Assembly: GCF_001310815.1 (NCBI RefSeq)
Contig: NZ_BAZK01000005.1
Span: forward strand, 124,001-188,000
DNA length: 64,000 nt
Direction: 5' to 3'
From: Pseudovibrio denitrificans JCM 12308
GTDB taxonomy: Bacteria; Pseudomonadota; Alphaproteobacteria; Rhizobiales; Stappiaceae
Shown here: piece by piece, positions 9,067 through 17,244 of the stretch
Layout: each line of letters starts with the position of its first letter
How positions within the stretch are numbered: the stretch's first letter is position 1
Translations under genes and position numbers: made by a program
The notes under the pieces: generated by a model
The model's input: only the letters and a program-made list of their open reading frames with translations
The model's database searches: none
What the model was told of the DNA's origin: nothing

Positions 9067-9766
9067 GGTCCGGGCCTTTCGACAGATCATCGAGGAGAGC
9101 ATTGATGGAGCGTGTCAGGATCGCCTTGATCTGCGCCAGCTCATCCGGACCAACGGCCTGCCATCCCATGCGCTTGAGCACCAGTGGGCGGGCCAGACGG
9201 ATGTAAAGCAGCTGGCCGATCATGGCGAAGATGGCGAGCTTCAGCTCATCCGACGTGACGGGTTGTCCAGTGGCGCGGCTGAAGAGGGCGGTGACGCGGT
9301 CCATCAGCGGTTCAAAGAGCATGTGATAGAGCATGTCGATCTCATCAGGAGAGTGGAGCACTTCCTTCAGCATAAAGCCGATCACCAGCTCTGCACGCTT
9401 ATTGGTCTGGGTGAAAGTGATCATACGGTCGATCATCTCCAGAATTTTGGCGCGTGCTTCTTCTGGCGACAGATGCTCAATGTCCGTGAGCTTTCTGTTC
9501 AGGATGACCGAGAGCACATCTCCAATGGCCATGGCGACAAAGTTGATGCAGGCCCGCTTCAATCCGGCCTTGCCATCAAAGTGGTAGGCGATTGAGGCGA
9601 TGTTTGTTTTTGCTGTTTGCGCGATGGAGCGGGTTGAGGTGCCAGCGTACCCTTCATGGCCGAAGTGGTAGAGGGCAGATTCAATCAGATCCCGTTTTGT
9701 CTTTGCAGAGGGCGTGTCAGATGCCAGCGCTTCGCGCAGTTCGTCAGGGGTAGGGGTGTTTGACAT
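9059..9766 (-). CDS. TetR/AcrR regulator, CecR-like (DUF1956 C-terminal domain)
   Basis: A 235-aa repressor heading the efflux operon. The N-terminal helix-turn-helix is clear: KRDLIESALYHFGHEGYAGTS, then TRSIAQTAKTNIASIAYHF. The C-terminal part (MLYHMLFEPLMDRVTALFSRATG) matches the CecR/YbiH type, and the gene order cecR-ybhG-ybhF-permease is the one known from E. coli, where CecR controls genes for sensitivity to cefoperazone and chloramphenicol. A perfect 22-bp palindrome 16 bp upstream of the start codon is the obvious operator and implies autoregulation of the whole operon. The ligand is unknown. Its 3' end overlaps the HlyD gene by 8 bp. Confidence 0.9.
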   Translation of the reverse strand: MSNTPTPDELREALASDTPSAKTKRDLIESALYHFGHEGYAGTSTRSIAQTAKTNIASIAYHFDGKAGLKRACINFVAMAIGDVLSVILNRKLTDIEHLSPEEARAKILEMIDRMITFTQTNKRAELVIGFMLKEVLHSPDEIDMLYHMLFEPLMDRVTALFSRATGQPVTSDELKLAIFAMIGQLLYIRLARPLVLKRMGWQAVGPDELAQIKAILTRSINALLDDLSKGPDHA

Positions 9767-9781
9767 GATGGCACCTTCTTA

Positions 9782-9803
9782 TTCAATCAATCGATTGATT
9801 GAA
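9782..9803. promoter_or_regulatory. 22-bp perfect palindrome, TetR/CecR operator
   Basis: Each half is TTCAATCAATC and its exact inverse, with the axis between 9792 and 9793. It lies directly upstream of the TetR-family gene and carries repeated ATTGATTG-type half-sites. The position and symmetry fit autorepression; the binding itself is inferred. Confidence 0.75.
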
Positions 9804-9976
9804 ATTTACGCCTGTTTTGTTTTCTTGTAAAGAGGGTGCCAAAATTTCTTGCTGAGGAGAAATCGGGGAGGTCTGCGATGTTTTGCAGTTTCTACACAGG
9901 GTATTTTCTGTTTCCACAGCTACAGTAGCTACTTGCTCTTGAATTTCAGATGGTTCGTGGGTATCTACCCGGGCAT

Positions 9977-10066
9977 GGACACGTGGCCGAGTGGTCGAAG
10001 GCGCTCCCCTGCTAAGGGAGTAGGCCCGGAAGGGTCTCGAGGGTTCGAATCCCTCCGTGTCCGCCA
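9977..10066 (+). tRNA. tRNA-Ser (anticodon GCU)
   Basis: A 90-nt class II tRNA. The acceptor stem GGACACG pairs with CGTGTCC; the anticodon loop CTGCTAA carries GCT; there is a long variable arm (AGGCCCGGAAGGGTCT) and a T-arm with GGTTCGAATCC. CCA is encoded (10064-10066). It reads serine AGC/AGU codons. It stands alone between the efflux operon and a group of poorly known genes. Confidence 0.97.
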
Positions 10067-10230
10067 TCTTCCCTTTACATGATTGAATGAAAATACAGGC
10101 AAACCAGCCTGCTATGGCTTGTGCCTTTGTTCATTCCTGCACCACATGTGTAGAGAGGAGCAGGGCGGGGCCCTGCCACTTTGTTACGGAAGCCACCGTT
10201 GTTTTTGGCGCCTCATCAGAAACAGATGCA

Positions 10231-10698
10231 TTAAATGGTGGTTGCGTCTTCTGTTTCCAGCGTCTCGGTGAACTGGCTCACCAAGATCTCATCTGCAATG
10301 TTTGAGAGGATTGCTTTTCCGGCCCGCAAGGCAAGAGTTGCCTTGTCTGTGTCAGATATGGCAGCGCTTTTGATCTGGCTGGTCAGTTTGTTAATGCCCG
10401 GCTGCAGGTCGTTACGTGTATCTCGCGCTGTATTGTCCTGATCTAACGGCTCATCTCGTTCACTTTCAACAATAGACAGATCTGACGCAGCTGCGACTGC
10501 TTGCTGAGGTTGTCCCTCTGCATCGATGTACAAGACAACCACAGCACTCAGGGCTGCATCGCGTTGCACAATGCCAATGTTGCATTCTCCTAAGTCTTCG
10601 GGGTAGCTGCCTTTGAAACGGACAATTGAACCTGCTGGAAGACGAGATAATTTTCTTCGATGTTCACGAAGAAGCTTAATTACTTCAAAGTCAGTCAT
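10231..10698 (-). CDS. Hypothetical protein
   Basis: I do not recognise this 155-aa protein. It has no signal peptide and no membrane segment. The N-terminal half (residues 1-70: LLREHRRKLSRLPAGSIV, then VLYIDAEGQPQQAV) looks like a small beta-rich domain; the second half is acidic and then helical (SDTDKATLALRAGKAILSNI). I prefer ATG 10698 (MTDFEVIKLL) over the TTG-type start 15 bp upstream. It is the first of several unknown genes after tRNA-Ser. The probability that it is a real gene is good because of the length and even composition, but there is no functional clue. Confidence 0.6.
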   Translation of the reverse strand: MTDFEVIKLLREHRRKLSRLPAGSIVRFKGSYPEDLGECNIGIVQRDAALSAVVVLYIDAEGQPQQAVAAASDLSIVESERDEPLDQDNTARDTRNDLQPGINKLTSQIKSAAISDTDKATLALRAGKAILSNIADEILVSQFTETLETEDATTI

Positions 10699-10908
10699 GA
10701 TGTTTAAACTCACACATTTAGTGTTAAAAAAATTGCTCTCGCAGACGCTACCCCAATGCGTAACGTATCAATTTTGCACATGCTGTCCTGTGTCGTGAAT
10801 CTGGACAAAAGACAGAGTATGTTGATTGTTAGATTTAGGGGGTAAATTCACTAGGTTTAGTGTGGATATCTGATTCTGTTTGCTCTTTGAGTCTTTGGAG
10901 GTACCGAC

Positions 10909-11592
10909 ATGGTGGTGGCACGTTTAGTGCTCTATCAGGCAGCGGCTAAGCTGATTTCTGAGTTTGAAAAAAATGGTTTTGAGATTTTACAGGGAGATTC
11001 ATTTGCAGACGCGGCCAAGGCTTTGCCGAAGGTCAAGGGAGGGCTTACACCGCATTTTGCTCACTCGCTCAATGGACAGAGTAAAGAGAATGCCGCATGG
11101 ATAGGGCTCAGGCTTCCTGGTGAAAAGAAGTTCTGTGGTTTTGCGGCAATTCGGCTAGAGCCGCTGCAAGGGATGGTGCTCTCTGATTTTTGGGCATCTT
11201 ATTGGCGCTTGCGATATGACGATGTGAATGGCAATCCGGTGCAGATGACAGATGCTCAGCCGGAGATTGCGAAACGTATTTCGGGGCAAGTCGGGTATCT
11301 GGGGGATCTTTGGATCAGGCCGGACTTGAGAAAACTGGGGTATGCGCGAAGATTGATGGAGCTTGCACAGCTTCTGGCTTTTGATCTCTGGCGTCTTGAC
11401 TGGATCTATTGCTGGATGCGGCCTGCTGATTTCCTGAATGGAAATGGGGCACGTTGGGGATGGATGGTCGGCCAGCCTGATGGAATTCGCTTTGAAGTTC
11501 CAGCTCGGGACTTTCCTGAAGGGTTGGCATTGTGTGCAAACCCTTCCTATGCGCTTACTCAGTTGATTGAGGATATAGCGCGCGATGCTTGA
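10909..11592 (+). CDS. GNAT-like acetyltransferase, hypothetical
   Basis: A 227-aa protein. Residues of about 125-160 resemble the acetyl-CoA-binding motif A of GNAT enzymes: YLGDLWIRPDLRKLGYARRL followed by a helix. The preceding strand-rich region (WIGLRLPGEKKFCGFAAIRL) fits motif D. The substrate is unknown. A good ribosome-binding site (TTGGAGG) lies 8 bp before the ATG. It is convergent with the PAS-like gene and overlaps it by 34 bp at the 3' ends. It could be a distant fold relative rather than an active enzyme. Confidence 0.65.
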   Translation: MVVARLVLYQAAAKLISEFEKNGFEILQGDSFADAAKALPKVKGGLTPHFAHSLNGQSKENAAWIGLRLPGEKKFCGFAAIRLEPLQGMVLSDFWASYWRLRYDDVNGNPVQMTDAQPEIAKRISGQVGYLGDLWIRPDLRKLGYARRLMELAQLLAFDLWRLDWIYCWMRPADFLNGNGARWGWMVGQPDGIRFEVPARDFPEGLALCANPSYALTQLIEDIARDA

Positions 11593-12050
11593 TTGGGTAA
11601 TTCCTGCGTGAAGACAACAAGCTGAGATACTCCTGCTCGTGAATGCACGGGCAGGATCAATCTGCAATACTCACGATAGCTCTCATCGGAAAGGTTTGCG
11701 CCAATCAAATCAAAGATGGGCTTGTTGGTTTGATAGGCATTCCAATAACTGCTCGCTACCAGTTTTCGGTAGGTTTGCGGCATTGCTTTTCGAGCTCTGG
11801 TCGGGTGCTGCGCCCATTTTGAGCCGAACACATGGCGCGCGAAGCTCTCGGTTCCTATCATTAGAATGTCAGGACTGTCACCCGGTGTTGCGGGAGGCGC
11901 CATGAGCAATACTTTGCGGGCGTAATCAATGAACTCGGGTGAGAGGTGGCCGTTGGACTGGTTCCAGATGTGCAAAAGTTGAGCGCCCGTTGTGCTTAAC
12001 TCTTCGAGTATGAGTGCTGTTGCCGGTCGCCTCTCGGTATATTCAAGCAA
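11559..12050 (-). CDS. Hypothetical protein, PAS-like
   Basis: A 163-aa protein with no signal peptide. The middle (DILMIGTESFARHVFGSKWAQ) and the end (CRLILPVHSRAGVSQLVVFTQEL) resemble the alphaproteobacterial PAS-like domain in which a sensor fold ends in a conserved R-x-x-LPL strand; I am only moderately sure. The likely start is TTG at 12050, overlapping the upstream stop by 8 bp, which implies coupling to the 84-aa gene. It overlaps the convergent GNAT-like gene by 34 bp. A sensory role is possible but not shown. Confidence 0.55.
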   Translation of the reverse strand: MLEYTERRPATALILEELSTTGAQLLHIWNQSNGHLSPEFIDYARKVLLMAPPATPGDSPDILMIGTESFARHVFGSKWAQHPTRARKAMPQTYRKLVASSYWNAYQTNKPIFDLIGANLSDESYREYCRLILPVHSRAGVSQLVVFTQELPNQASRAISSIN

Positions 12051-12297
12051 CTTCTTGCTCCTGTCTTTGCTGCGTATAGGCGAGAACCAGCGCAGGGCGG
12101 AAGGCGTTGATCACTTCCTTTTGTTGTTTTTCGCTCAGTAAATCGATGTAGGGGCAATCATAAAGATTAATGCACATCATCTTAAGTGCTGTGATCAGGT
12201 CGAACTTCTCGGCAGTCTTAATTAAGTCCAGTACCTCTTCTTTATGTGAGAGGGTTGGGCGATGCCAGATGAGTGATAGTGCGCTTTCGTTTTCCAT
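12043..12297 (-). CDS. Hypothetical small protein (84 aa)
   Basis: A small, probably all-helical cytoplasmic protein with no recognised domain. It contains a Met/Cys-containing stretch (ALKMMCINLYDCPYIDLL) and a Gln/Glu-rich tail. It starts with ATG at 12297, is translationally coupled to the PAS-like gene (8-bp overlap), and lies 75 bp downstream of the XRE-type regulator on the same strand, so the three may form one operon. Confidence 0.55.
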   Translation of the reverse strand: MENESALSLIWHRPTLSHKEEVLDLIKTAEKFDLITALKMMCINLYDCPYIDLLSEKQQKEVINAFRPALVLAYTQQRQEQEVA

Positions 12298-12372
12298 ATG
12301 TGTCTCTCTTTAGGTACTTACGATAAGAGCGCCTGATCAAACTATAAGGCAGTATCCGTTAGTTAAAAAATA

Positions 12373-12815
12373 TCATTTATTAGTATTATTCGTCTTCGCT
12401 GCGTTGTATATATTTTCAACTATAATAGATAAGTCTCTTATGCTGCCCCTTCCTTCAAGAATCTGTTCTTCGAGTCTTATTCCTTCTTCAAAAGACTGTA
12501 AGAATAACTCCAAGTCAAGTTTATCTGTTTGGGGCCTGTTGGGATCGTTTGCAATTTCTCCCAAGAGGCTGTGTGTCAGGTTCTCAGCATTTGGTTTTGT
12601 GTCCGTGAGTATCTGGTCTTCCCCGAACAGCAAGAACTGAGGAGATGTTTTGAAGCGGCGCGCATAATGGGTCGCTTCTTCCTGGCCAAAGGACCTGGAG
12701 CCATTCTCATGACTTGAGTAGGTGCTCACATTGACACCAAGAGATCTGGCGGCAGCCGAAGCTGTTTTAAAGCCGCATTGAAGCGGGCTGTTCTAAGACG
12801 TTCGTTTGGTTTCAT
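12373..12815 (-). CDS. XRE-type helix-turn-helix regulator, frame broken once
   Basis: The N-terminus from ATG 12815 reads MKPNERLRTARFNAGFK and continues TASAAARSLGVNVSTYSSHENG only if one G is added in the run near 12772-12775. The rebuilt 147-aa protein has the standard XRE fold (helix 2-3 at SAAARSLGVNVSTYSSHENG) followed by YARRFKTSPQFLLFGE, the common ending of phage-repressor-like HTH domains. The remaining 75 residues are acidic and helical. It probably controls the small genes downstream. The break is of the same kind as elsewhere in the window and may be an artefact. Confidence 0.75.
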
Positions 12816-12920
12816 GGCTTCATAGTATTAATTTTATGCAATATGTATTGATATTATGCCGTGTGTCAGGCGGCAACGCAATGTGCACTGCGTGAGGGAG
12901 TTATTGAAAGTTTTTAAAGT

Positions 12921-12947
12921 AAGCTTTTCCAACTGAGCTATCATGCA
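12921..12947 (-). other. tRNA-like fragment (D-arm remnant)
   Basis: On the minus strand this reads TGCATGATAGCTCAGTTGG followed by AAAAGCTT, matching the region from the end of the acceptor stem through the D-arm of many tRNAs. The rest of a cloverleaf is absent, so it is not a working tRNA. It may be a leftover of a displaced tRNA gene or chance similarity. The surrounding 12816-13120 holds no gene that I can see. Confidence 0.3.
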
Positions 12948-13127
12948 CTTTGGTGGCTACCAGAGTTTTACATCTGCTCATTTCTCAAGAGTGTGGTGTT
13001 TTGTGCTTAGTCTCTCTATCTTAAGGGAGATTCTTTTTGCCGGTTCATTCTGTCTGGGCTGAGATGGTGCGTTTGCCTCGTTTCTGACAGGTGGATCACT
13101 TATCCTTTAAATCTCGGAAAAATCTTG

Positions 13128-13170
13128 CAAGTTTGTATTGTTTGGTATACATCCGCATACAACAAACTTG
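13128..13170. promoter_or_regulatory. Inverted repeat upstream of acnB
   Basis: CAAGTTTGT (13128-13136) and ACAAACTTG (13162-13170) flank a second dyad-like pair (GGTATACATCC / GCATACAACA). It lies 70-110 bp before the acnB start. GTATAC/TTGTAT-type dyads are common targets of GntR-family regulators; which protein binds here is unknown. A TTGACA element follows at 13178-13183. Confidence 0.4.
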
Positions 13171-13240
13171 CCCCGGTTTGACAGAAGATTCTGTGACCCG
13201 GCGTTCAAGCTACATCTAACACTAAATCGCCAGGATAATC

Positions 13241-16027
13241 ATGAGCTTGTACACAGACTACCTGAATGAGATTGAAACGCGTAAAGGTGAGGGACTGAAC
13301 CCGAAGCCGATTGAAGATGGTGCCCTTGTTGGTGAAATCATCGCGCAGATTAAAGATCTTGAGAACGAACACAGAGCAGAGTCGCTCAAGTTCTTCATTT
13401 ACAACACGCTGCCAGGCACCACGAGCGCTGCTGGTGTAAAGGCTGCGTTCTTGAAAGAGATCATTCTTGGTGGCTCTGTTGTAGAAGAGATTACGCCTGC
13501 ATTTGCATTCGAGCTGCTTTCCCACATGAAGGGCGGTCCTTCTGTTGAGGTTCTGCTTGATCTGGCGCTGGGTGATGACGCTGCAATTGCTGCTCAGGCT
13601 GCAGACGTTCTGAAAACTCAGGTGTTCCTGTACGACGCTGACACTGATCGTCTTGCTGCTGCGTTTAAAGCAGGCAACGCTGTTGCAAAAGATATTCTGG
13701 AAAGCTACGCGAAGGCTGAGTTCTTCACCAAGCTTCCTGAAGTAGAAGAAGAGATCAAGGTTGTTACCTTCATCGCTGGTGAAGGCGATATCTCCACTGA
13801 CCTTCTGTCTCCAGGCAACCAGGCACACTCCCGTTCTGACCGTGAACTGCACGGCAAGTGCATGATTTCACCTGAAGCACAGGCTGAAATTCAGGAGTTG
13901 CAGAAAGCAAACCCTGATGCGCGCGTGATGCTGATTGCTGAAAAAGGCACCATGGGTGTTGGCTCCTCCCGTATGTCCGGCGTAAACAACGTTGCACTGT
14001 GGGCGGGTAAGCAAGCAAGCCCATACGTTCCTTTTGTGAACATCGCACCGGTTGTTGCAGGCACCAACGGCATTTCTCCAATCTTCCTGACCACTGTTGG
14101 CGTGACCGGCGGTATCGGTCTTGACCTGAAAAACTGGGTCAAGAAGCTGGATGCAGACGGCAATGCTGTTCTGGACGAAAATGGCGATCCGGTTCTTGAG
14201 CAAGCTTACTCTGTTGAGACTGGTAAGGTTCTGACCATCAACAGCAAGACCAAGAAGCTTTATGACGGTGACAAAGAGCTGGTCGATATTTCTTCTGCTT
14301 TCACACCTCAAAAAGTTGAGTTCATGAAAGCAGGCGGTTCCTACGCTGTTGTGTTTGGTAAAAAGCTGCAGACATTTGCATCAGAAACACTGGGCATTGA
14401 GCTGAAATCTGCTTTCGCACCGTCCAAAGAGATCTCCGTTGAGGGTCAGGGTCTGACCGCTGTTGAGAAGATCTTCAACCGCAACGCAGTTGGCACCACT
14501 CCGGGCGCAACTTTGCACGCAGGTTCCGACGTTCGCGTGAAGGTGAACATTGTTGGTTCCCAGGACACCACTGGTCTGATGACCTCTCAGGAGCTGGAGT
14601 CCATGGCGGCAACCGTCATCTCTCCAACTGTTGATGGTGCATACCAGTCTGGCTGTCACACCGCTTCTGTTTGGGATCTGAAGGCGCAGGCTAACATTCC
14701 TAAACTCATGAAGTTCATGAACAAGTTCGGCCTGATCACCGCGCGCGACCCTAAGGGCGTCTATCACTCCATGACAGACGTGATCCATAAGGTGCTGAAC
14801 GACATCACCGTGGACGACTGGGACATCATCATCGGCGGTGACAGCCACACCCGTATGTCCAAAGGCGTGGCGTTCGGTGCGGACTCCGGTACTGTTGCTC
14901 TGGCACTGGCAACCGGTGAAGCAACCATGCCGATCCCAGAATCCGTGAAGGTGACCTTCAAAGGCACCATGAAGGATCACATGGACTTCCGTGATGTTGT
15001 GCACGCAACACAGGCGCAGATGCTTAAGCAGCACGGCGACAACGTGTTCCAGGGCCGCATCATCGAAGTGCACATCGGCACTCTGCTGGCTGACCAGGCC
15101 TTCACATTTACCGACTGGACTGCAGAAATGAAGGCAAAAGCCTCCATCTGTATCTCTAACGATGAAACCCTGATCGGTTCTCTTGAGCTGGCCAAGCATC
15201 GCATCCAGATCATGATCGACAAAGGCATGGACAATGATGCGAAGGTTCTGGCTGGTCTGATCGCGAAAGCGGACAAGCGTATTGCTGAGATCAAGTCTGG
15301 CGAGAAATCTGCTCTGACTCCGGATGACAACGCGAAGTACTTTGCTGAAGTTGTTGTTGATCTGGATCAGATCGATGAGCCGATGATCGCTGATCCGGAC
15401 GTGAACAACGACGACGTGTCCAAGCGTTACACCCACGACACCATCCGTCCTGTTTCCTACTACGGTGGCGACAAGAAGGTTGATCTGGGCTTCGTTGGGT
15501 CCTGTATGGTTCACAAGGGCGACATGAAGATCGTTGCTCAGATGCTCAAGAATCTTGAGAAGAGCGGTGATAAGGTGGAATTCAAGGCTCCACTCGTTGT
15601 TGCTGCACCTACCTACAACATCATTGATGAGTTGAAGGAAGAAGGCGACTGGGAGATCCTGCAGAAGTACTCCGGTTTCGAGTTCGACGATCTGATGCCA
15701 AAAGCAAAAGCTCGTACCGAATACGAAAACATCATGTACCTGGAGCGTCCTGGCTGTAACCTTTGCATGGGTAACCAGGAAAAGGCTGCGAAAGGTGACA
15801 CCGTTCTGGCAACCTCTACCCGCCTGTTCCAGGGCCGTGTGGTAGAAGATACTGCTGAGAAGAAGGGTGAATCCTTGCTGGCCTCCACGCCTGTTGTTGT
15901 TCTTTCCGCAATTCTGGGCAGAACACCAAGCATGGACGAGTACAAGGCAGCGGTAGAAGGCATCAACCTCACCAAATTCGCCCCACCACTCCAGAAGCCA
16001 CTGGACTCCAAATCAGTTCACTTCTAA
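13241..16027 (+). CDS. acnB: Aconitate hydratase B
   Basis: A 928-aa bifunctional aconitase / 2-methylisocitrate dehydratase of the TCA and methylcitrate cycles. Domain order is that of AcnB: an N-terminal HEAT-like region (1-160), the swivel domain 4 (about 165-430), then the catalytic domains. The three [4Fe-4S] ligands are visible as Cys755 (GSCMVHKGD) and Cys839/Cys842 (GCNLCMGNQ). HTASVWD, GGDSHTRMS and STRLFQGR are the conserved substrate-binding blocks. The protein is about 60 residues longer than E. coli AcnB (865 aa), with extra sequence around residues 300-400. Alphaproteobacteria usually rely on AcnA, so an AcnB here is notable. It is monocistronic: a long leader region precedes it and a strong terminator follows. 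Confidence 0.96.
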   Translation: MSLYTDYLNEIETRKGEGLNPKPIEDGALVGEIIAQIKDLENEHRAESLKFFIYNTLPGTTSAAGVKAAFLKEIILGGSVVEEITPAFAFELLSHMKGGPSVEVLLDLALGDDAAIAAQAADVLKTQVFLYDADTDRLAAAFKAGNAVAKDILESYAKAEFFTKLPEVEEEIKVVTFIAGEGDISTDLLSPGNQAHSRSDRELHGKCMISPEAQAEIQELQKANPDARVMLIAEKGTMGVGSSRMSGVNNVALWAGKQASPYVPFVNIAPVVAGTNGISPIFLTTVGVTGGIGLDLKNWVKKLDADGNAVLDENGDPVLEQAYSVETGKVLTINSKTKKLYDGDKELVDISSAFTPQKVEFMKAGGSYAVVFGKKLQTFASETLGIELKSAFAPSKEISVEGQGLTAVEKIFNRNAVGTTPGATLHAGSDVRVKVNIVGSQDTTGLMTSQELESMAATVISPTVDGAYQSGCHTASVWDLKAQANIPKLMKFMNKFGLITARDPKGVYHSMTDVIHKVLNDITVDDWDIIIGGDSHTRMSKGVAFGADSGTVALALATGEATMPIPESVKVTFKGTMKDHMDFRDVVHATQAQMLKQHGDNVFQGRIIEVHIGTLLADQAFTFTDWTAEMKAKASICISNDETLIGSLELAKHRIQIMIDKGMDNDAKVLAGLIAKADKRIAEIKSGEKSALTPDDNAKYFAEVVVDLDQIDEPMIADPDVNNDDVSKRYTHDTIRPVSYYGGDKKVDLGFVGSCMVHKGDMKIVAQMLKNLEKSGDKVEFKAPLVVAAPTYNIIDELKEEGDWEILQKYSGFEFDDLMPKAKARTEYENIMYLERPGCNLCMGNQEKAAKGDTVLATSTRLFQGRVVEDTAEKKGESLLASTPVVVLSAILGRTPSMDEYKAAVEGINLTKFAPPLQKPLDSKSVHF

Positions 16028-16053
16028 GAGCTGATTTCAGCGACCGAGTTCAT

Positions 16054-16090
16054 AAAGCGGGCGGTACCCAACACCGCCCGCTTTTCTTTT
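16054..16090 (+). terminator. Rho-independent terminator of acnB
   Basis: A 12-bp perfect stem (AAAGCGGGCGGT / ACCGCCCGCTTT) with a 7-base loop, followed by TTCTTTT. The next 250 bases up to the phn operon contain no gene. Confidence 0.9.
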
Positions 16091-16288
16091 GGGCAGACCT
16101 TTCTGCAGAGCATATTTAAGTGTGCTTCGTTCCTTCGATTCTCCTAAAAAACGCAGAGCACTCCAGATCACTCTGACTGCCTCGTCTTTATCCTCTCTGT
16201 CACAAAAACGTAATGCACTGCTTGTTTTGCCAGCTAGGTGGGGGAGGTGGGGTGTGACGGTTTTTTGACGGGGTGGGTTTGAGGAGAG

Positions 16289-16306
16289 GCGTCATTTGTC
16301 TGTAAC
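16289..16306 (+). promoter_or_regulatory. Pho-box-like site upstream of phnC
   Basis: GCGTCAT-TTGT-CTGTAAC: two seven-base half-sites 11 bp apart, each five or six of seven to the PhoB consensus CTGTCAT. A further CTGTCAC occurs at 16197-16203. A possible -10 (TAGTAC, about 16320) lies at the right distance, placing the transcript start before the TTG at 16358. PhoB control of phnCDE is established in related bacteria; here it is inferred. Confidence 0.5.
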
Positions 16307-16357
16307 AATCGCGTGTGCCTAGTACGTGAAATTTTAACAGGCACCGGGGTTGAACTC

Positions 16358-17203
16358 TTGATCCAGTTTGAAGGCGTTAGAAAAGAATTTGGGGCGCATG
16401 TTGCCGTAAAAGGCGCAAGCTTTATTGTCGAGAAGCCTCAGATGATCGGCATCATTGGTCGCTCTGGCGCGGGCAAGTCCACTTTGCTGCGGATGATCAA
16501 CCGGTTGACGCCTGCCACAGATGGGCGGGTTCTTGTTGGTGGCGTTGACGTGCTGGCTCTGCAAGGCGCGCATAAGCGCAGATGGCAGCGTGACTGTGCC
16601 ATGATCTTTCAGCAGTTCAACCTTGTGCCGAGGCTTGATGTTCTCACCAATGTGATGCTTGGCCGGCTCAATGCACATGGCACTGTTTCCAGCATGCTCA
16701 AGCTGTTCACTCGGGAAGAACGGGTGCAGGCTCTTTTGAAGCTTGAGCGTTTGGGTATTGCTGAAACGGCTTTGAAGCGGGCCGAAAATCTCTCTGGTGG
16801 TCAGCAGCAGCGTGTGGCGATTGCCCGGGCTTTGATGCAGGAGCCGAAGATGCTGCTGGCGGATGAGCCGATTGCGTCGCTTGACCCGATGAATGCGCAG
16901 GTGGTGATGGATGCGCTGAAGGCGATCAACACCGAAGATGGCCTGACAGTTATTTGTAATCTCCATACTCTTGATACAGCTCGCAACTACTGCGACCGCG
17001 TAATTGGCATGCGTGACGGTGAGATTGTGTTTGATGGGAAGCCGGATGAGCTTTCCACCAGCGTTGCCCGTGAGATTTACGGTGCAGATGAGAGTTTTGA
17101 GGAGGGGATGACCTCTACGTCTCTTGGCAGCGAAGGTGCAAAGATCGCTGCCCTGGAACTGGCGACACGTGAGGTTTCACCTGTCGTCTCTGCTGCTGAG
17201 TAG
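16358..17203 (+). CDS. phnC: Phosphonate ABC transporter ATP-binding protein
   Basis: Cytoplasmic ATPase of the phosphonate importer. Walker [11 protein letters not shown]-loop [10 protein letters not shown], signature [15 protein letters not shown] and Walker [14 protein letters not shown] are all present. I choose TTG 16358 ([12 protein letters not shown]), which matches the usual N-terminus and lies downstream of the candidate Pho box; an in-frame GTG at 16313 would add 15 residues. The C-terminus carries an unusual extension of about 40 residues rich in Ser, Ala and Glu. It is the first gene of phnC-phnD-phnE-phnE, 41 bp before phnD. Confidence 0.92.
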   Translation: MIQFEGVRKEFGAHVAVKGASFIVEKPQMIGIIGRSGAGKSTLLRMINRLTPATDGRVLVGGVDVLALQGAHKRRWQRDCAMIFQQFNLVPRLDVLTNVMLGRLNAHGTVSSMLKLFTREERVQALLKLERLGIAETALKRAENLSGGQQQRVAIARALMQEPKMLLADEPIASLDPMNAQVVMDALKAINTEDGLTVICNLHTLDTARNYCDRVIGMRDGEIVFDGKPDELSTSVAREIYGADESFEEGMTSTSLGSEGAKIAALELATREVSPVVSAAE

Positions 17204-17244
17204 CAGCGGGTTTTAGATTTTTATTCTGATATTGGAGTGCTCTG

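Noticed and set aside
9783..10067. Minus-strand ORF of 94 codons containing GFEPSRPFRAYSLSRGAP
   Set aside because: It is the antisense of tRNA-Ser; this peptide is a well-known artefact of translating the class II tRNA gene.
14381..15514. Long minus-strand frame (377 codons) inside acnB, and similar frames inside parC, glyA and porin 3
   Set aside because: These are antisense shadows caused by strong codon bias; the sense-strand genes are unambiguous.
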